Source: Betaproteobacteria bacterium (GTDB lineage: Bacteria; Pseudomonadota; Gammaproteobacteria; Burkholderiales; Burkholderiaceae_C). From it: DNA of 21,229 nt. The translations under genes and the position numbers were made by a program. Below, piece by piece: positions 7,288 to 17,179 of this stretch; position 1 is the first letter of the stretch, and each line of letters starts with the position of its first letter. The DNA is taken from assembly GCA_009922295.1 (NCBI GenBank), contig RFWA01000004.1, positions 1 to 21,229 on the forward strand, in the 5' to 3' direction. Under the pieces are notes generated by a model. The model searched no databases and was not told where the DNA came from. It was given only the letters and a program-made list of their open reading frames with translations.

Positions 7288-7803
7288 CTACTCAATACTG
7301 AGGGACTTGAGCTGCCAGGCGGAGCGTTCGTAGTAAACGCTTGATTGCAATTCCTTGTTCGTGTCGTAAGGGTAAACAATGAACAGTGGGCCTTTGGTCT
7401 TGACCGGGATGGACTCGCCGTTCATCTTGTGGGCCAGCACAACGTCAAATTTTTTGGTGTCGGCAAATGGGATGCTCGTCTGGTAGTCGTTCAGGGCCAT
7501 GGCCTTGATGGTGACGCCCTCAGCCTTGGCGACAGCCAGCACGTCTCGTAACAGCGGACCGGTGAACTTGATCGGTTTTTTGTCCCAGGGGGTCATGGTG
7601 GTAAAGCTGCGTTGGGGCAGTTTTTCCAGCATGGCAAGGTCAAACTCGGCGGCATTGGCATTGTTGGCGTCGCCCACTTTGCCGGTCATGGTCAGGATCA
7701 CCTTGCCGGTCGCGGGCTGCAAGGCTTGCGCGTCTTCTGGCGTGGCCAACAGGGTTACGGCGACCAGCGCTATTGCCAAACCAGGGATCAAGTGCATTGC
7801 CAT
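7288..7803 (-). CDS. small periplasmic protein with molybdopterin-oxidoreductase-like fold, no cysteine
   Basis: A 171-residue exported protein. The signal peptide is residues 1-27 (hydrophobic IPGLAIALVAVTLLA, predicted cut after AQA). The mature part resembles the oxidoreductase molybdopterin-binding domain (sulfite-oxidase fold) in short single-domain form: a GPLLRDVLAVAKAEGV segment (about 82-97), NDYQTSIPFAD (about 105-115), GPLFIVYPYD and YERSAWQLKSLSIE at the end. The catalytic members coordinate molybdenum with a cysteine; this protein has no cysteine at all, so it cannot bind the metal that way. Being first in an operon with a membrane histidine kinase whose sensor faces the periplasm, it may be a sensory or ligand-binding partner; that is inference. 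The start is the ATG at 7803; the ATG two codons later is also possible. Confidence 0.8.
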   Translation of the reverse strand: MAMHLIPGLAIALVAVTLLATPEDAQALQPATGKVILTMTGKVGDANNANAAEFDLAMLEKLPQRSFTTMTPWDKKPIKFTGPLLRDVLAVAKAEGVTIKAMALNDYQTSIPFADTKKFDVVLAHKMNGESIPVKTKGPLFIVYPYDTNKELQSSVYYERSAWQLKSLSIE

Positions 7804-7875
7804 AGTGGGATCTTTCAGAAAACTTGCGAACTTAGGTCAGCGCTCATGCCACATTCTGCCTGATGCCTAGCCCTC

Positions 7876-8652
7876 TTAGCGTTGGGCAAGGCGCAGCCGC
7901 CTTTGCCGCCTAGCCCGAAGGTACAAGTAGCCGGTACGCAGCGCTGCACCGCACAGCCAGATCACCAGGCCGCTGAACAGGACGTCGCTGAGGAAATGCC
8001 CACCTTGGGCAATGCGCAGTGCGCCGGTGCTCAGCCCCGCTGCCAGGCCCCACAGCAGCCAGCGCCGCCGGGTCGCCGGTGCACCAAGCAGGCCCAGGGC
8101 CAGCAGGGTGAAGCCGGTGGCCGCGTGGCCGCTCACAAACGAGCAGTTGCTGTTGCATTGGTTCGAGGGGTGGAGTGCTGGCTCGAAGGTGCCGGCGCCG
8201 CCAAAGGTCTGTATGTCCACCGGCCGCGGGCGTCCCCAGTTCTCTTTCAGGATGGCATTGACCACCACCCCGGTCCCCAGCACCATCAACAGGCTCAGCA
8301 TCAGGCCGCGCCGCCACCAGCGCAGATTGACCGGGCCAGGTCGCAGCCGCCAAAAAACAGCCAGCAGCAGGCCGAGCAGGGTTGCGGTCCGCCCGAACCA
8401 GGGCACGGCCTCATGGATCACCGCGACGGCAGTGAACTGGTCAGCGGCAAAGCCGTGCCAGCCTGGGCTGCCAGGAGGGCGGTAAAACCAGGCGCTGACT
8501 GCCATGTCCAGCGTCGGCCACACCGTGAAGACCAGGCTGAGCACCACCCAGGCCATCGCCAGCGCCGCCCACTCGCGTTGGCGCCAGCGCCAAGGGCGAG
8601 CAGCGGGCGCTAAGGGGGTTGGGGAGCCGACGGGAGGGGCTTTAGGAGACAT
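7876..8652 (-). CDS. PAP2-family membrane phosphatase
   Basis: An integral membrane phosphatase of the type-2 phosphatidic acid phosphatase family, 258 residues, with about five or six hydrophobic helices (for example 29-46, 90-101, 116-135, 178-190, 198-210, 225-238). The three-part active site is complete: KX6RP as KENWGRPRP (136-144), the SGH motif in FVSGHAATG (Ser174, His176), and RX5HX3D (Arg213, His219, Asp223). Members dephosphorylate phosphatidic acid, undecaprenyl pyrophosphate or lipid A on the outer side of the inner membrane; the substrate cannot be chosen from sequence. A cysteine-containing loop (NQCNSNC, 164-170) lies just before the SGH motif. I start it at the ATG at 8652; the frame stays open further upstream but that part is antisense to ygiQ. 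The neighbour downstream on this strand starts 72 bases later. Confidence 0.9.
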   Translation of the reverse strand: MSPKAPPVGSPTPLAPAARPWRWRQREWAALAMAWVVLSLVFTVWPTLDMAVSAWFYRPPGSPGWHGFAADQFTAVAVIHEAVPWFGRTATLLGLLLAVFWRLRPGPVNLRWWRRGLMLSLLMVLGTGVVVNAILKENWGRPRPVDIQTFGGAGTFEPALHPSNQCNSNCSFVSGHAATGFTLLALGLLGAPATRRRWLLWGLAAGLSTGALRIAQGGHFLSDVLFSGLVIWLCGAALRTGYLYLRARRQRRLRLAQR

Positions 8653-8706
8653 GCTGGGCCATTCTATCGACAGGCCGTACACTCGCAGGTTCACCCTGAA
8701 TTGACC

Positions 8707-11157
<2,451 letters not shown>

Positions 11158-11160
11158 CGG

Positions 11161-11445
11161 TTAAATGTGGTCGATCTGCAGCTTAAGACCGCCGCTTTTG
11201 CGCTTGTCCGGGCTCGATCCGTTGCCCTGACGCGTCTTGCTGCCGAACTGCCGTCGCAGCGTTTGGACCACCTCATCCATCTGGTTGGCATCGTTGATCT
11301 TGTCACGGTAGCGCTCCAACACCTGATGGGCGGTTTCGATCAGTTTCGAGTTGAGCGTGGTCTGGCCCTCGATGATCAGCTGGCGTACAGCCATGGCTGG
11401 GTCGCCCATCAGGCCAAGGGTGACGGCGCTCTGGGTAATTTTTTT
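11161..11445 (-). pseudogene. C-terminal remainder of the frameshifted receiver-TPR gene
   Basis: This frame continues the receiver-TPR protein after an A7 run (T7 on the plus strand, 11439-11445). Dropping one A gives a smooth join, AGKQIQ-KITQSAVTLGLMGDP, followed by a helical tail (VRQLIIEGQTTLNSKLIETA, then HQVLERYRDKINDANQMDEV) and a basic end rich in Lys, Arg and Gly. Restored, it supplies 92 residues and the whole protein is 545 residues. The frame is open a little further upstream to an ATG at 11496, but that part overlaps the other frame and is not a separate gene. The stop is 3 bases from the ygiQ stop. Confidence 0.7.
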
Positions 11446-12799
11446 GGATTTGTTTACCGGCAATGCGGATATTTTCCGCATACCCGGTGTTGCCATTGGC
11501 CGCGCCGGCCAGCATTTCCGTCAGTGGCCGTGAGGTGCAAAAGCGCATCGCCATGGTCTGAATCCGCGCATCCGCCTGGTCAACCCTCACATCGCGCTTG
11601 ACCAGTCGCGTCATCAAGCCGATCAAGTTGGAGGCGGCTTCAAAATCAAATTCCGGGGTTTTGGTGGCGCCCTCCAGCTCACGCACCAGCGTCAGCAGTG
11701 TGGCGCGCTCATTCTTCAACAGGGCCAGCATGGCGTCGATCATCACCACCCCGCGCTCGTGGCGGGCACTACCCGGGTTGCGTTCAAGCAGGCGGGTGAA
11801 GTTGTCGCGGCTGCGTTGAAGGCCGCGATGGTCGTTGGCGTCGAGCTGCGTGAACGCCAGCACCACCAAGGTCTGGCAGTCAAATAGTTTGGAGTCCAGG
11901 CCGATGCGGGTGGCCTTGTCCAACAATTGCGCGGCCTCTTTGGTGTCGCCGGCGTAAAAGCTCATCATCGCCAGGCTTTGCAGCCGCGGCACGGAGTCGG
12001 GCGTCATGTCGCAGGCCATCTTGTAGGTAGCACGGGCCTGGGCGACGTTGCCCAGTTCAAACTGGGCCCGCGCCATCACATCGTAGGCGTCGGCAAAGCT
12101 GGGATCCTCCTCAAGCAAGGCGCCCAGCGCATTGGCAGCCCCCACCGTGTCACCCGATTCCATCATGGCGCGGGCGACGCCGAGTTTGGCCCATGGTGCG
12201 GTTTTGGCCTCGGCAATGGCTTCGTAGAGTTCCTGCGCCTCCTGGAAGCGGTTGGTGCGCATGAGCAACTCAGCCCCAACGCGCGCTGCGTACAGCCAGA
12301 ACAGACCGCGGTGCTGGTAGCGCTCCAGGCACAGGTCGGCCGCCACGTCAAAGGCTTTTTGCTCCATCGCGCTAAAGACCTCGCGGAACGAATCCTTGCG
12401 GTAGCAGGCCAGGCGCAGCCGCTCGTGCAACTGGTTCGCCTTGTGTGGCTTGAGCAGGTAGCCGTCCAGCCCGGTTTCGGCAGCCTCAGCCACACGGGGA
12501 TAAGAGGCCTCGCCGGTGAGCATGAACACCACCGTCGACATGGGCAGCATCTGCTTGCTGCGCAATTCGTCGACCAGGTCTATGCCAGTCGGGGTTTCGT
12601 TTGCGAAGTTATGTTCGCACAGCACCACGTCAAAGGCGCTTTCGCTGAACTGCTCACGCGCCTCGGACAGGCTGGTGCACTGAGTGACTTTTTCGAAACC
12701 GAATTCCCGAAACTGCGATGTCAAAATGGCCCGGGTCATCGGACTGCCATCGATGATCAGGGCCCTGGAGTTCGAGAAATCAGTCGTCAACAAAGTCAT
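11303..12799 (-). CDS. response-regulator receiver plus TPR protein, C-terminus altered by a frameshift
   Basis: From an ATG at 12799. Residues 10-130 form a receiver domain: RALIIDGSPMTRAIL (Asp17 in the acid pocket), VVFMLTGEA (Thr95) and YLLKPH (Lys117). At the phosphoacceptor position the expected aspartate of an LCD-type strand is Glu62 (VVLCEHNF), so it probably cannot be phosphorylated in the normal way. Residues about 145-420 are helical tetratricopeptide repeats (for example WAKLGVARAMMESGDTVGAA and ADAYDVMARAQFELGNVAQA), a protein-interaction scaffold. There is no DNA-binding output domain. After about residue 453 the frame is wrong because of an A7 run; the last 45 residues of this open frame are spurious and the true tail is at 11161-11439. 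It lies 132 bases after envZ on the same strand. Confidence 0.85.
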   Translation of the reverse strand: MTLLTTDFSNSRALIIDGSPMTRAILTSQFREFGFEKVTQCTSLSEAREQFSESAFDVVLCEHNFANETPTGIDLVDELRSKQMLPMSTVVFMLTGEASYPRVAEAAETGLDGYLLKPHKANQLHERLRLACYRKDSFREVFSAMEQKAFDVAADLCLERYQHRGLFWLYAARVGAELLMRTNRFQEAQELYEAIAEAKTAPWAKLGVARAMMESGDTVGAANALGALLEEDPSFADAYDVMARAQFELGNVAQARATYKMACDMTPDSVPRLQSLAMMSFYAGDTKEAAQLLDKATRIGLDSKLFDCQTLVVLAFTQLDANDHRGLQRSRDNFTRLLERNPGSARHERGVVMIDAMLALLKNERATLLTLVRELEGATKTPEFDFEAASNLIGLMTRLVKRDVRVDQADARIQTMAMRFCTSRPLTEMLAGAANGNTGYAENIRIAGKQIQKNYPERRHPWPDGRPSHGCTPADHRGPDHAQLETDRNRPSGVGALP

Positions 12800-12858
12800 G
12801 AAACGCCGTGATTCTTGGGTGAAATATCGCCGAATGCCCCTGCTACATTGATGGGCGT

Positions 12859-12875
12859 GCTATCAATAAGTTAGC
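12859..12875. repeat. degenerate 17-nt palindrome in the envZ to receiver-TPR gap
   Basis: GCTAT-CAATAAG-TTAGC has the same outer arms (GCTA and TAGC) and the same total length as the palindromes at 9547 and 15636, but a T-T mismatch at the inner stem position and a different loop. It sits in the 132-base space between envZ and the receiver-TPR gene. The rest of this gap shows no clear promoter or terminator to me. Confidence 0.4.
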
Positions 12876-12931
12876 AAGCAGTTTACGTCAAGTGCCTCAT
12901 CCGTGCCGACAACATGACAGGGCGGCGCGCC

Positions 12932-14371
12932 TCAAGGCGAATTGAGTCGAGTTTGTTGTTCCAAAGCGACGCTTGCTCCCGTGATACCGGTGTTGGCATG
13001 CGCGCTGGTTCGCGGCGCGCGTTGCAGCAAGATGCTGGCGCTGAGGCCTCCACCCTCGGCATTGGCCAGCAAGAGCGAGCCGCCCATGCGTTGCAGGGTT
13101 TTTTCCACGATGGCCAAACCTAGGCCAGCGCCTTTGGCTTCGGTGCGGGCCGAGTCGCCGCGGTAAAAGGGCTGCGTCAAGCGGACCAATTGTTCGGCTG
13201 AGACGCCGGGCCCATGATCGCGCACCTGCAACAGCACCCATGGTGGATTGACACGGGCGCTGATCTCCACATGTGCAATGTCCGTGCCGACGGAGCGTCC
13301 GTAGCGGCGGGCATTCTCCAGCAGATTGGTCACGACGCGCCCCAGCTCCACCTCGTCAGCCAGCACCGCAAGCTGCTCCGGCAGCGCCAAATGAACCTGA
13401 ATGTCATCCTGACTTGTCAGGCTGTAGATGCACGCTTCCAGAACGGGCCGCAAGGGCACGTTGACCAAGTGCACTCTGCCAGGGCGGGCGTAATCAAGAA
13501 ATTTGTCGATGATGGCGTCAATCTGCGCGATGTCTGACGCCATGTGGTCGCGTGCCTGCGGGTCAGCGACGCTGAGCTCGGTTTCCAGACGCAGTCGAGC
13601 CAGGGGCGTGCGCAGGTCGTGCGATATGCCGGCGAGCATGATGGCGCGGTCATGCTCCACCTCCGCCAGCTTGCGTGTCATTCGGTTAAAGCCCGAATTG
13701 ACCGCCAGAATTTCTGGGGTAGTGACGGACTCGTCCAGTGTGCTGGCATCAAGATCCCCCTCCCGCACCCGGAACGCAGCCAAAGACAGTTGCTTGAGCG
13801 GCCGGTTGATCAGGCGCGCGATGAGCGCAGCGCCGGCGAGCGACAGCGCGGTGACTGTCATCAACCAGATGATCCAAGTTGGGCCGCCGGTGCGGTTGAA
13901 ACGGGCACGATCTGTGCGCAACCAGTAGCGGTCGCCATCGATGGTGAAGCCGATCCAAAGCCCTTCCTGCTTGTTCACCTGGTTGGCCAGTTCGGTGCCA
14001 GGTCCCAGCAGGGCGACCAGCTCTCGCGTGATCCGCTGGCCCGAGGCGTCGGAGTCGAAAGAGTCGACGGTGTCGCCGGGCTCGCGCGGCAGAATGCGCA
14101 CACCCTCCTGCTCGGTCATGGTTTTGATCAGGGAAACCCGGTTGATAGCGTCCGAGTGCACCAGAGCGGCGCGGCTCAGGTTCACCAGAGACGCGATCTC
14201 TTGCGCGGTTTGCAGCGCGCGGGGCTCGGACTCCATGGCTCGAATGGTTTGCAGCCAGGCCGCCATGCTGCCCAGGAGCAGCAAAGCCAGCAGAAAGAAA
14301 GTGCGCCAGAACAGGCTGACGCCGGCGCGCGTCGGCAACGCAAAGTCGCCTGGGTGCGGCGTCAAGGGCAT
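12932..14371 (-). CDS. envZ: osmosensor-type sensor histidine kinase EnvZ (RisS-like)
   Basis: Membrane histidine kinase that phosphorylates and dephosphorylates the OmpR partner encoded just before it. It has 479 residues. Order: a cytoplasmic N-terminus, membrane helix 1 at about 19-41, a periplasmic domain at about 42-164, membrane helix 2 at about 165-187, and a HAMP linker (about 188-242, INRPLKQLSLAAFRVREGDL). The dimerisation domain carries the phospho-histidine in GISHDLRTPLARLRLE (His251), and the ATPase domain has TNLLENARRYG (Asn353), RDHGPGV (Asp385) and KGAGLGLAIV. Its ATG overlaps the ompR stop as TGATG, so translation is probably coupled. I use this ATG at 14371 because the longer frame runs back into ompR. 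In Burkholderiales the equivalent pair is often called RisAS. Confidence 0.94.
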   Translation of the reverse strand: MPLTPHPGDFALPTRAGVSLFWRTFFLLALLLLGSMAAWLQTIRAMESEPRALQTAQEIASLVNLSRAALVHSDAINRVSLIKTMTEQEGVRILPREPGDTVDSFDSDASGQRITRELVALLGPGTELANQVNKQEGLWIGFTIDGDRYWLRTDRARFNRTGGPTWIIWLMTVTALSLAGAALIARLINRPLKQLSLAAFRVREGDLDASTLDESVTTPEILAVNSGFNRMTRKLAEVEHDRAIMLAGISHDLRTPLARLRLETELSVADPQARDHMASDIAQIDAIIDKFLDYARPGRVHLVNVPLRPVLEACIYSLTSQDDIQVHLALPEQLAVLADEVELGRVVTNLLENARRYGRSVGTDIAHVEISARVNPPWVLLQVRDHGPGVSAEQLVRLTQPFYRGDSARTEAKGAGLGLAIVEKTLQRMGGSLLLANAEGGGLSASILLQRAPRTSAHANTGITGASVALEQQTRLNSP

Positions 14372-15102
14372 CAGTTTGAACCGTCCGGCACGAACACATA
14401 GCCCACGCCCCACACCGTCTGGATGTAACGGGGCGCGCTGGGATCGACTTCGAGCAATTTACGCAAGCGTGACACCTGGACATCCAGGCTGCGGTCGAAG
14501 GCTTCCAGATCACGGCCACGTGCGAGTTGGGCCAGTTTTTCGCGCGAGAGGGGCTGGCGCGGATGGCGCACCAGGGCTTTTAGCATGGCAAATTCGCCTG
14601 TCGTCAGCAGGAGGTCTTCATTGGCACGGCGCAAGACTCGGGTGCCCATGTCAAACGTAAAGGGACCAAAGCTCACGATCTCGGCGTCGGTCGCGGGCGA
14701 GCCGGGCGCCTCCAGGGTAGGGCGCCGCCGCAGTACGGCGTGGATCCGGGCCAGCAGTTCGCGTGGGTTGAATGGTTTGCCCAGATAGTCATCGGCGCCG
14801 ACCTCCAGACCGACGATGCGGTCGACGTCCTCACCCTTGGCGGTCAGCATGATGATGGGTGTGCGGTCTTTGGCCGCTCGCAGACGCCGGCAGATCGACA
14901 CGCCGTCTTCGCCGGGCATCATGAGGTCCAGCACGATCAAATCGACGTTGTCGCGCAGCAAGATGCGATTCAGCGCCTTGCCGTCTTCCGCCTGCAGAAC
15001 ATCGAAGCCCTCCTGCGTCAAATAGCGGCGAAGCAGGTCGCGAATGCGTGCATCGTCGTCGACGATCACGATCTTGTCATTTCGGCTGGACGCTTGGCTC
15101 AT
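14371..15102 (-). CDS. ompR: response regulator OmpR (RisA-like)
   Basis: OmpR-family transcription factor, 243 residues. The receiver (about 10-123) has IVDDD (Asp15, Asp16), the phosphoacceptor in LIVLDLMMPGEDG (Asp59), Thr87 and Lys109 (YLGKPFNPRELLARI). The C-terminal winged helix-turn-helix (about 140-238) includes LTTGEFAMLKALVRHP, the recognition-helix region with FDRSLDVQVSRLRKLLE, and the wing IQTVWGVGYVFVPDG. It should control envelope genes in response to EnvZ. It is divergent from the secreted-protein/SIMPL operon; a perfect inverted repeat in the shared upstream region (15189-15205) is a possible operator. No defect is visible. Confidence 0.95.
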   Translation of the reverse strand: MSQASSRNDKIVIVDDDARIRDLLRRYLTQEGFDVLQAEDGKALNRILLRDNVDLIVLDLMMPGEDGVSICRRLRAAKDRTPIIMLTAKGEDVDRIVGLEVGADDYLGKPFNPRELLARIHAVLRRRPTLEAPGSPATDAEIVSFGPFTFDMGTRVLRRANEDLLLTTGEFAMLKALVRHPRQPLSREKLAQLARGRDLEAFDRSLDVQVSRLRKLLEVDPSAPRYIQTVWGVGYVFVPDGSN

Positions 15103-15188
15103 TGGGATAGGGCTCGATGTGTAACCAGGGTGATTTTGCCGCTTGGTCGGCCAGGGCGCCGTTAATTCCCCACAGGCTCACACACTGT

Positions 15189-15205
15189 TACAAATACGGT
15201 TTGTA
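15189..15205. promoter_or_regulatory. inverted repeat TACAAA-TACGG-TTTGTA between ompR and the SIMPL operon
   Basis: A perfect 6-bp inverted repeat with a 5-base spacer, 87 bases upstream of the ompR start codon and 22 bases before the start of the secreted-protein gene. It lies next to CTGTTAC, so GTTAC and TGTAC also occur about a helical turn apart. The location between divergent genes, one of them a regulator, suits an operator. Which protein binds is not shown. Confidence 0.4.
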
Positions 15206-15226
15206 CGACTGTCAATCTGGAGAACA

Positions 15227-15643
15227 ATGCCGATCTTGCTCCAAACCGGTGTTAACGTGTTGGCCATGCGGATCGCTCTGTTGTTTTTGTCCCTGTTGCT
15301 CGATGCGGGTGTTTGTGCCCAGGGACCATCGGGCCAAAGGCGTGAGCCTGGCGCGGCTCCTATCGCCTTGGAGCAACGCCGGGCCGAGTTACGTTCGGCA
15401 CTGACGCCACCATCAGGCTCCCAAGGCCAGAGGGGAGGCGATCAGCAGAACAGCCCTCAGGGCTGGGCGTCTGAGCCCAGGCGTCACCTGTCAGAGGAAG
15501 AGAGGGCGGATCTACGTCGCCAACTTCGGCAGCAGGCCGCGCCTCCGGTCAAGCCAGATGGCCCAGAAAGTCGGACGACTTCCCCGTGCAACCGCGGCCT
15601 CGCCGACAAGGTCAACAGGAGCCCCAATGAAAATTGCTATTAA
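15227..15643 (+). CDS. small secreted hypothetical protein
   Basis: I do not recognise a named family. The 138-residue product has a signal peptide (hydrophobic MRIALLFLSLLLDAGVC, likely cut after VCA before QGPSG) and a mature part that is hydrophilic and rich in Arg, Gln, Gly and Pro, with two short helical motifs, LEQRRAELRSAL and LSEEERADLRRQLRQQ. Similar small Arg/Gln-rich secreted proteins precede SIMPL-domain genes in related genomes, as far as I recall. The start at 15227 has a good GGAGAACA ribosome-binding stretch; the ATG at 15266 would give a more standard signal peptide but lacks such a site. The stop codon TAA at 15641 is formed by the loop of the palindrome at 15636-15652, so the last residues may be recent. 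It overlaps the next gene by 17 bases. Confidence 0.65.
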   Translation: MPILLQTGVNVLAMRIALLFLSLLLDAGVCAQGPSGQRREPGAAPIALEQRRAELRSALTPPSGSQGQRGGDQQNSPQGWASEPRRHLSEEERADLRRQLRQQAAPPVKPDGPESRTTSPCNRGLADKVNRSPNENCY

Positions 15644-16337
15644 AAATATAGCTACGACCTCAATCCTGGCATGGTCTGGACTCACTTTTTGCCAAAATTT
15701 ACCGATGACAGCACCGGGCAATGTGGTGCAGCTGTCGGCCAGTGCTGTGGCAGATGTGCAACAGGATGTGCTGTCTATGTCGCTCAGCACCACGCGCGAT
15801 GGCAGCGACGCCGCCCTGGTGCAAAGCCAGCTGAAGGTGGCCTTGGACAGTGCCCTGGTTGAGGCACGCAAGGCGGCTCAGCCCGGCCAACTGGAGGTGC
15901 GCACCGGGCAGTTCAATCTTTATCCGCGCCAGAACCGTGAAGGCAAGCACACCGGTTGGCAGGGCACGGCAGAACTGGTGCTGGAGGGGCGCGACATTGG
16001 CCGTATAGCCGCCACAGCGGGCAGGTTGACGAGCTTGACCGTGTCCGGCGTCAATTTTTCCCTGAGTCGTGAGCAGCGCAGCCGGGTGGAGAACGAGGTA
16101 CAGGCCCAGGCGATTGAGCGCTTTCGGGCCCGCGCCCTGGAGATTGCCCGTGGTTTTGGCTTTACCGGGTACACCCTGGGAGAGGTTCAGGTCGGTAACC
16201 AGGAGCAGGGCGTGTTGCCGCGCATGCGGCTCATGGCCCAGGCGCCCGGCGTAGCCATGGCAGATGCGCCGATTCCGGTCGAAGCTGGCAAGACGGCGGT
16301 CAGTGTGACGGTCTCGGGTACCGTCCACCTGAAATAG
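15627..16337 (+). CDS. SIMPL-domain periplasmic protein
   Basis: A 236-residue protein with a SIMPL domain (family including E. coli YggE and BP26), periplasmic, of poorly defined role, often linked to oxidative or envelope stress. The domain spans about 33-235: VVQLSASAVADVQQDVLSMS, then alternating strands and helices, with QGTAELVLEGRDIGRIAA, VSGVNFSLSREQRSRVENEV and a C-terminal VSVTVSGTVHLK strand. The start is placed at the ATG at 15627; a GTG-free longer frame upstream gives no signal peptide. Residues 1-23 look like a signal peptide (Lys2 and Lys6, then a hydrophobic run), but the first ten residues are encoded by a palindromic repeat and there is no clean AXA or lipobox site (the end reads GLTFCQ). 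It shares an operon with the overlapping gene upstream. Confidence 0.85.
   Translation: MKIAIKNIATTSILAWSGLTFCQNLPMTAPGNVVQLSASAVADVQQDVLSMSLSTTRDGSDAALVQSQLKVALDSALVEARKAAQPGQLEVRTGQFNLYPRQNREGKHTGWQGTAELVLEGRDIGRIAATAGRLTSLTVSGVNFSLSREQRSRVENEVQAQAIERFRARALEIARGFGFTGYTLGEVQVGNQEQGVLPRMRLMAQAPGVAMADAPIPVEAGKTAVSVTVSGTVHLK
15636..15652. repeat. 17-nt palindrome GCTAT-TAAAAAT-ATAGC spanning a gene overlap
   Basis: A perfect 5-bp stem with a 7-base loop. In the SIMPL frame it reads AIKNIA (residues 4-9), the same codon phase as the ygiQ copy (ATKNVA). In the frame of the upstream gene its loop provides the TAA stop at 15641-15643. It differs from the ygiQ copy only by a T-A pair replacing a C-G pair. 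Confidence 0.7.
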
Positions 16338-16352
16338 TCGACTGGGACTCGG

Positions 16353-17123
<771 letters not shown>

Positions 17124-17179
17124 GTTGATTCCTTGTGAGTTGGCCTTAGGATAGCCGTTGATTCAACCCCGATTTCACC

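Noticed and set aside
7804..7875. Sigma-54 promoter (TGGCATGAGC) upstream of the cysteine-free periplasmic protein gene
   Set aside because: The GC element is not at the required spacing from the GG element.
11440..11446. Programmed -1 ribosomal frameshift at A-AAA-AAT in the receiver-TPR gene
   Set aside because: A -1 shift leads into the third frame, not the one encoding the conserved C-terminus; the sequence needs one base fewer.
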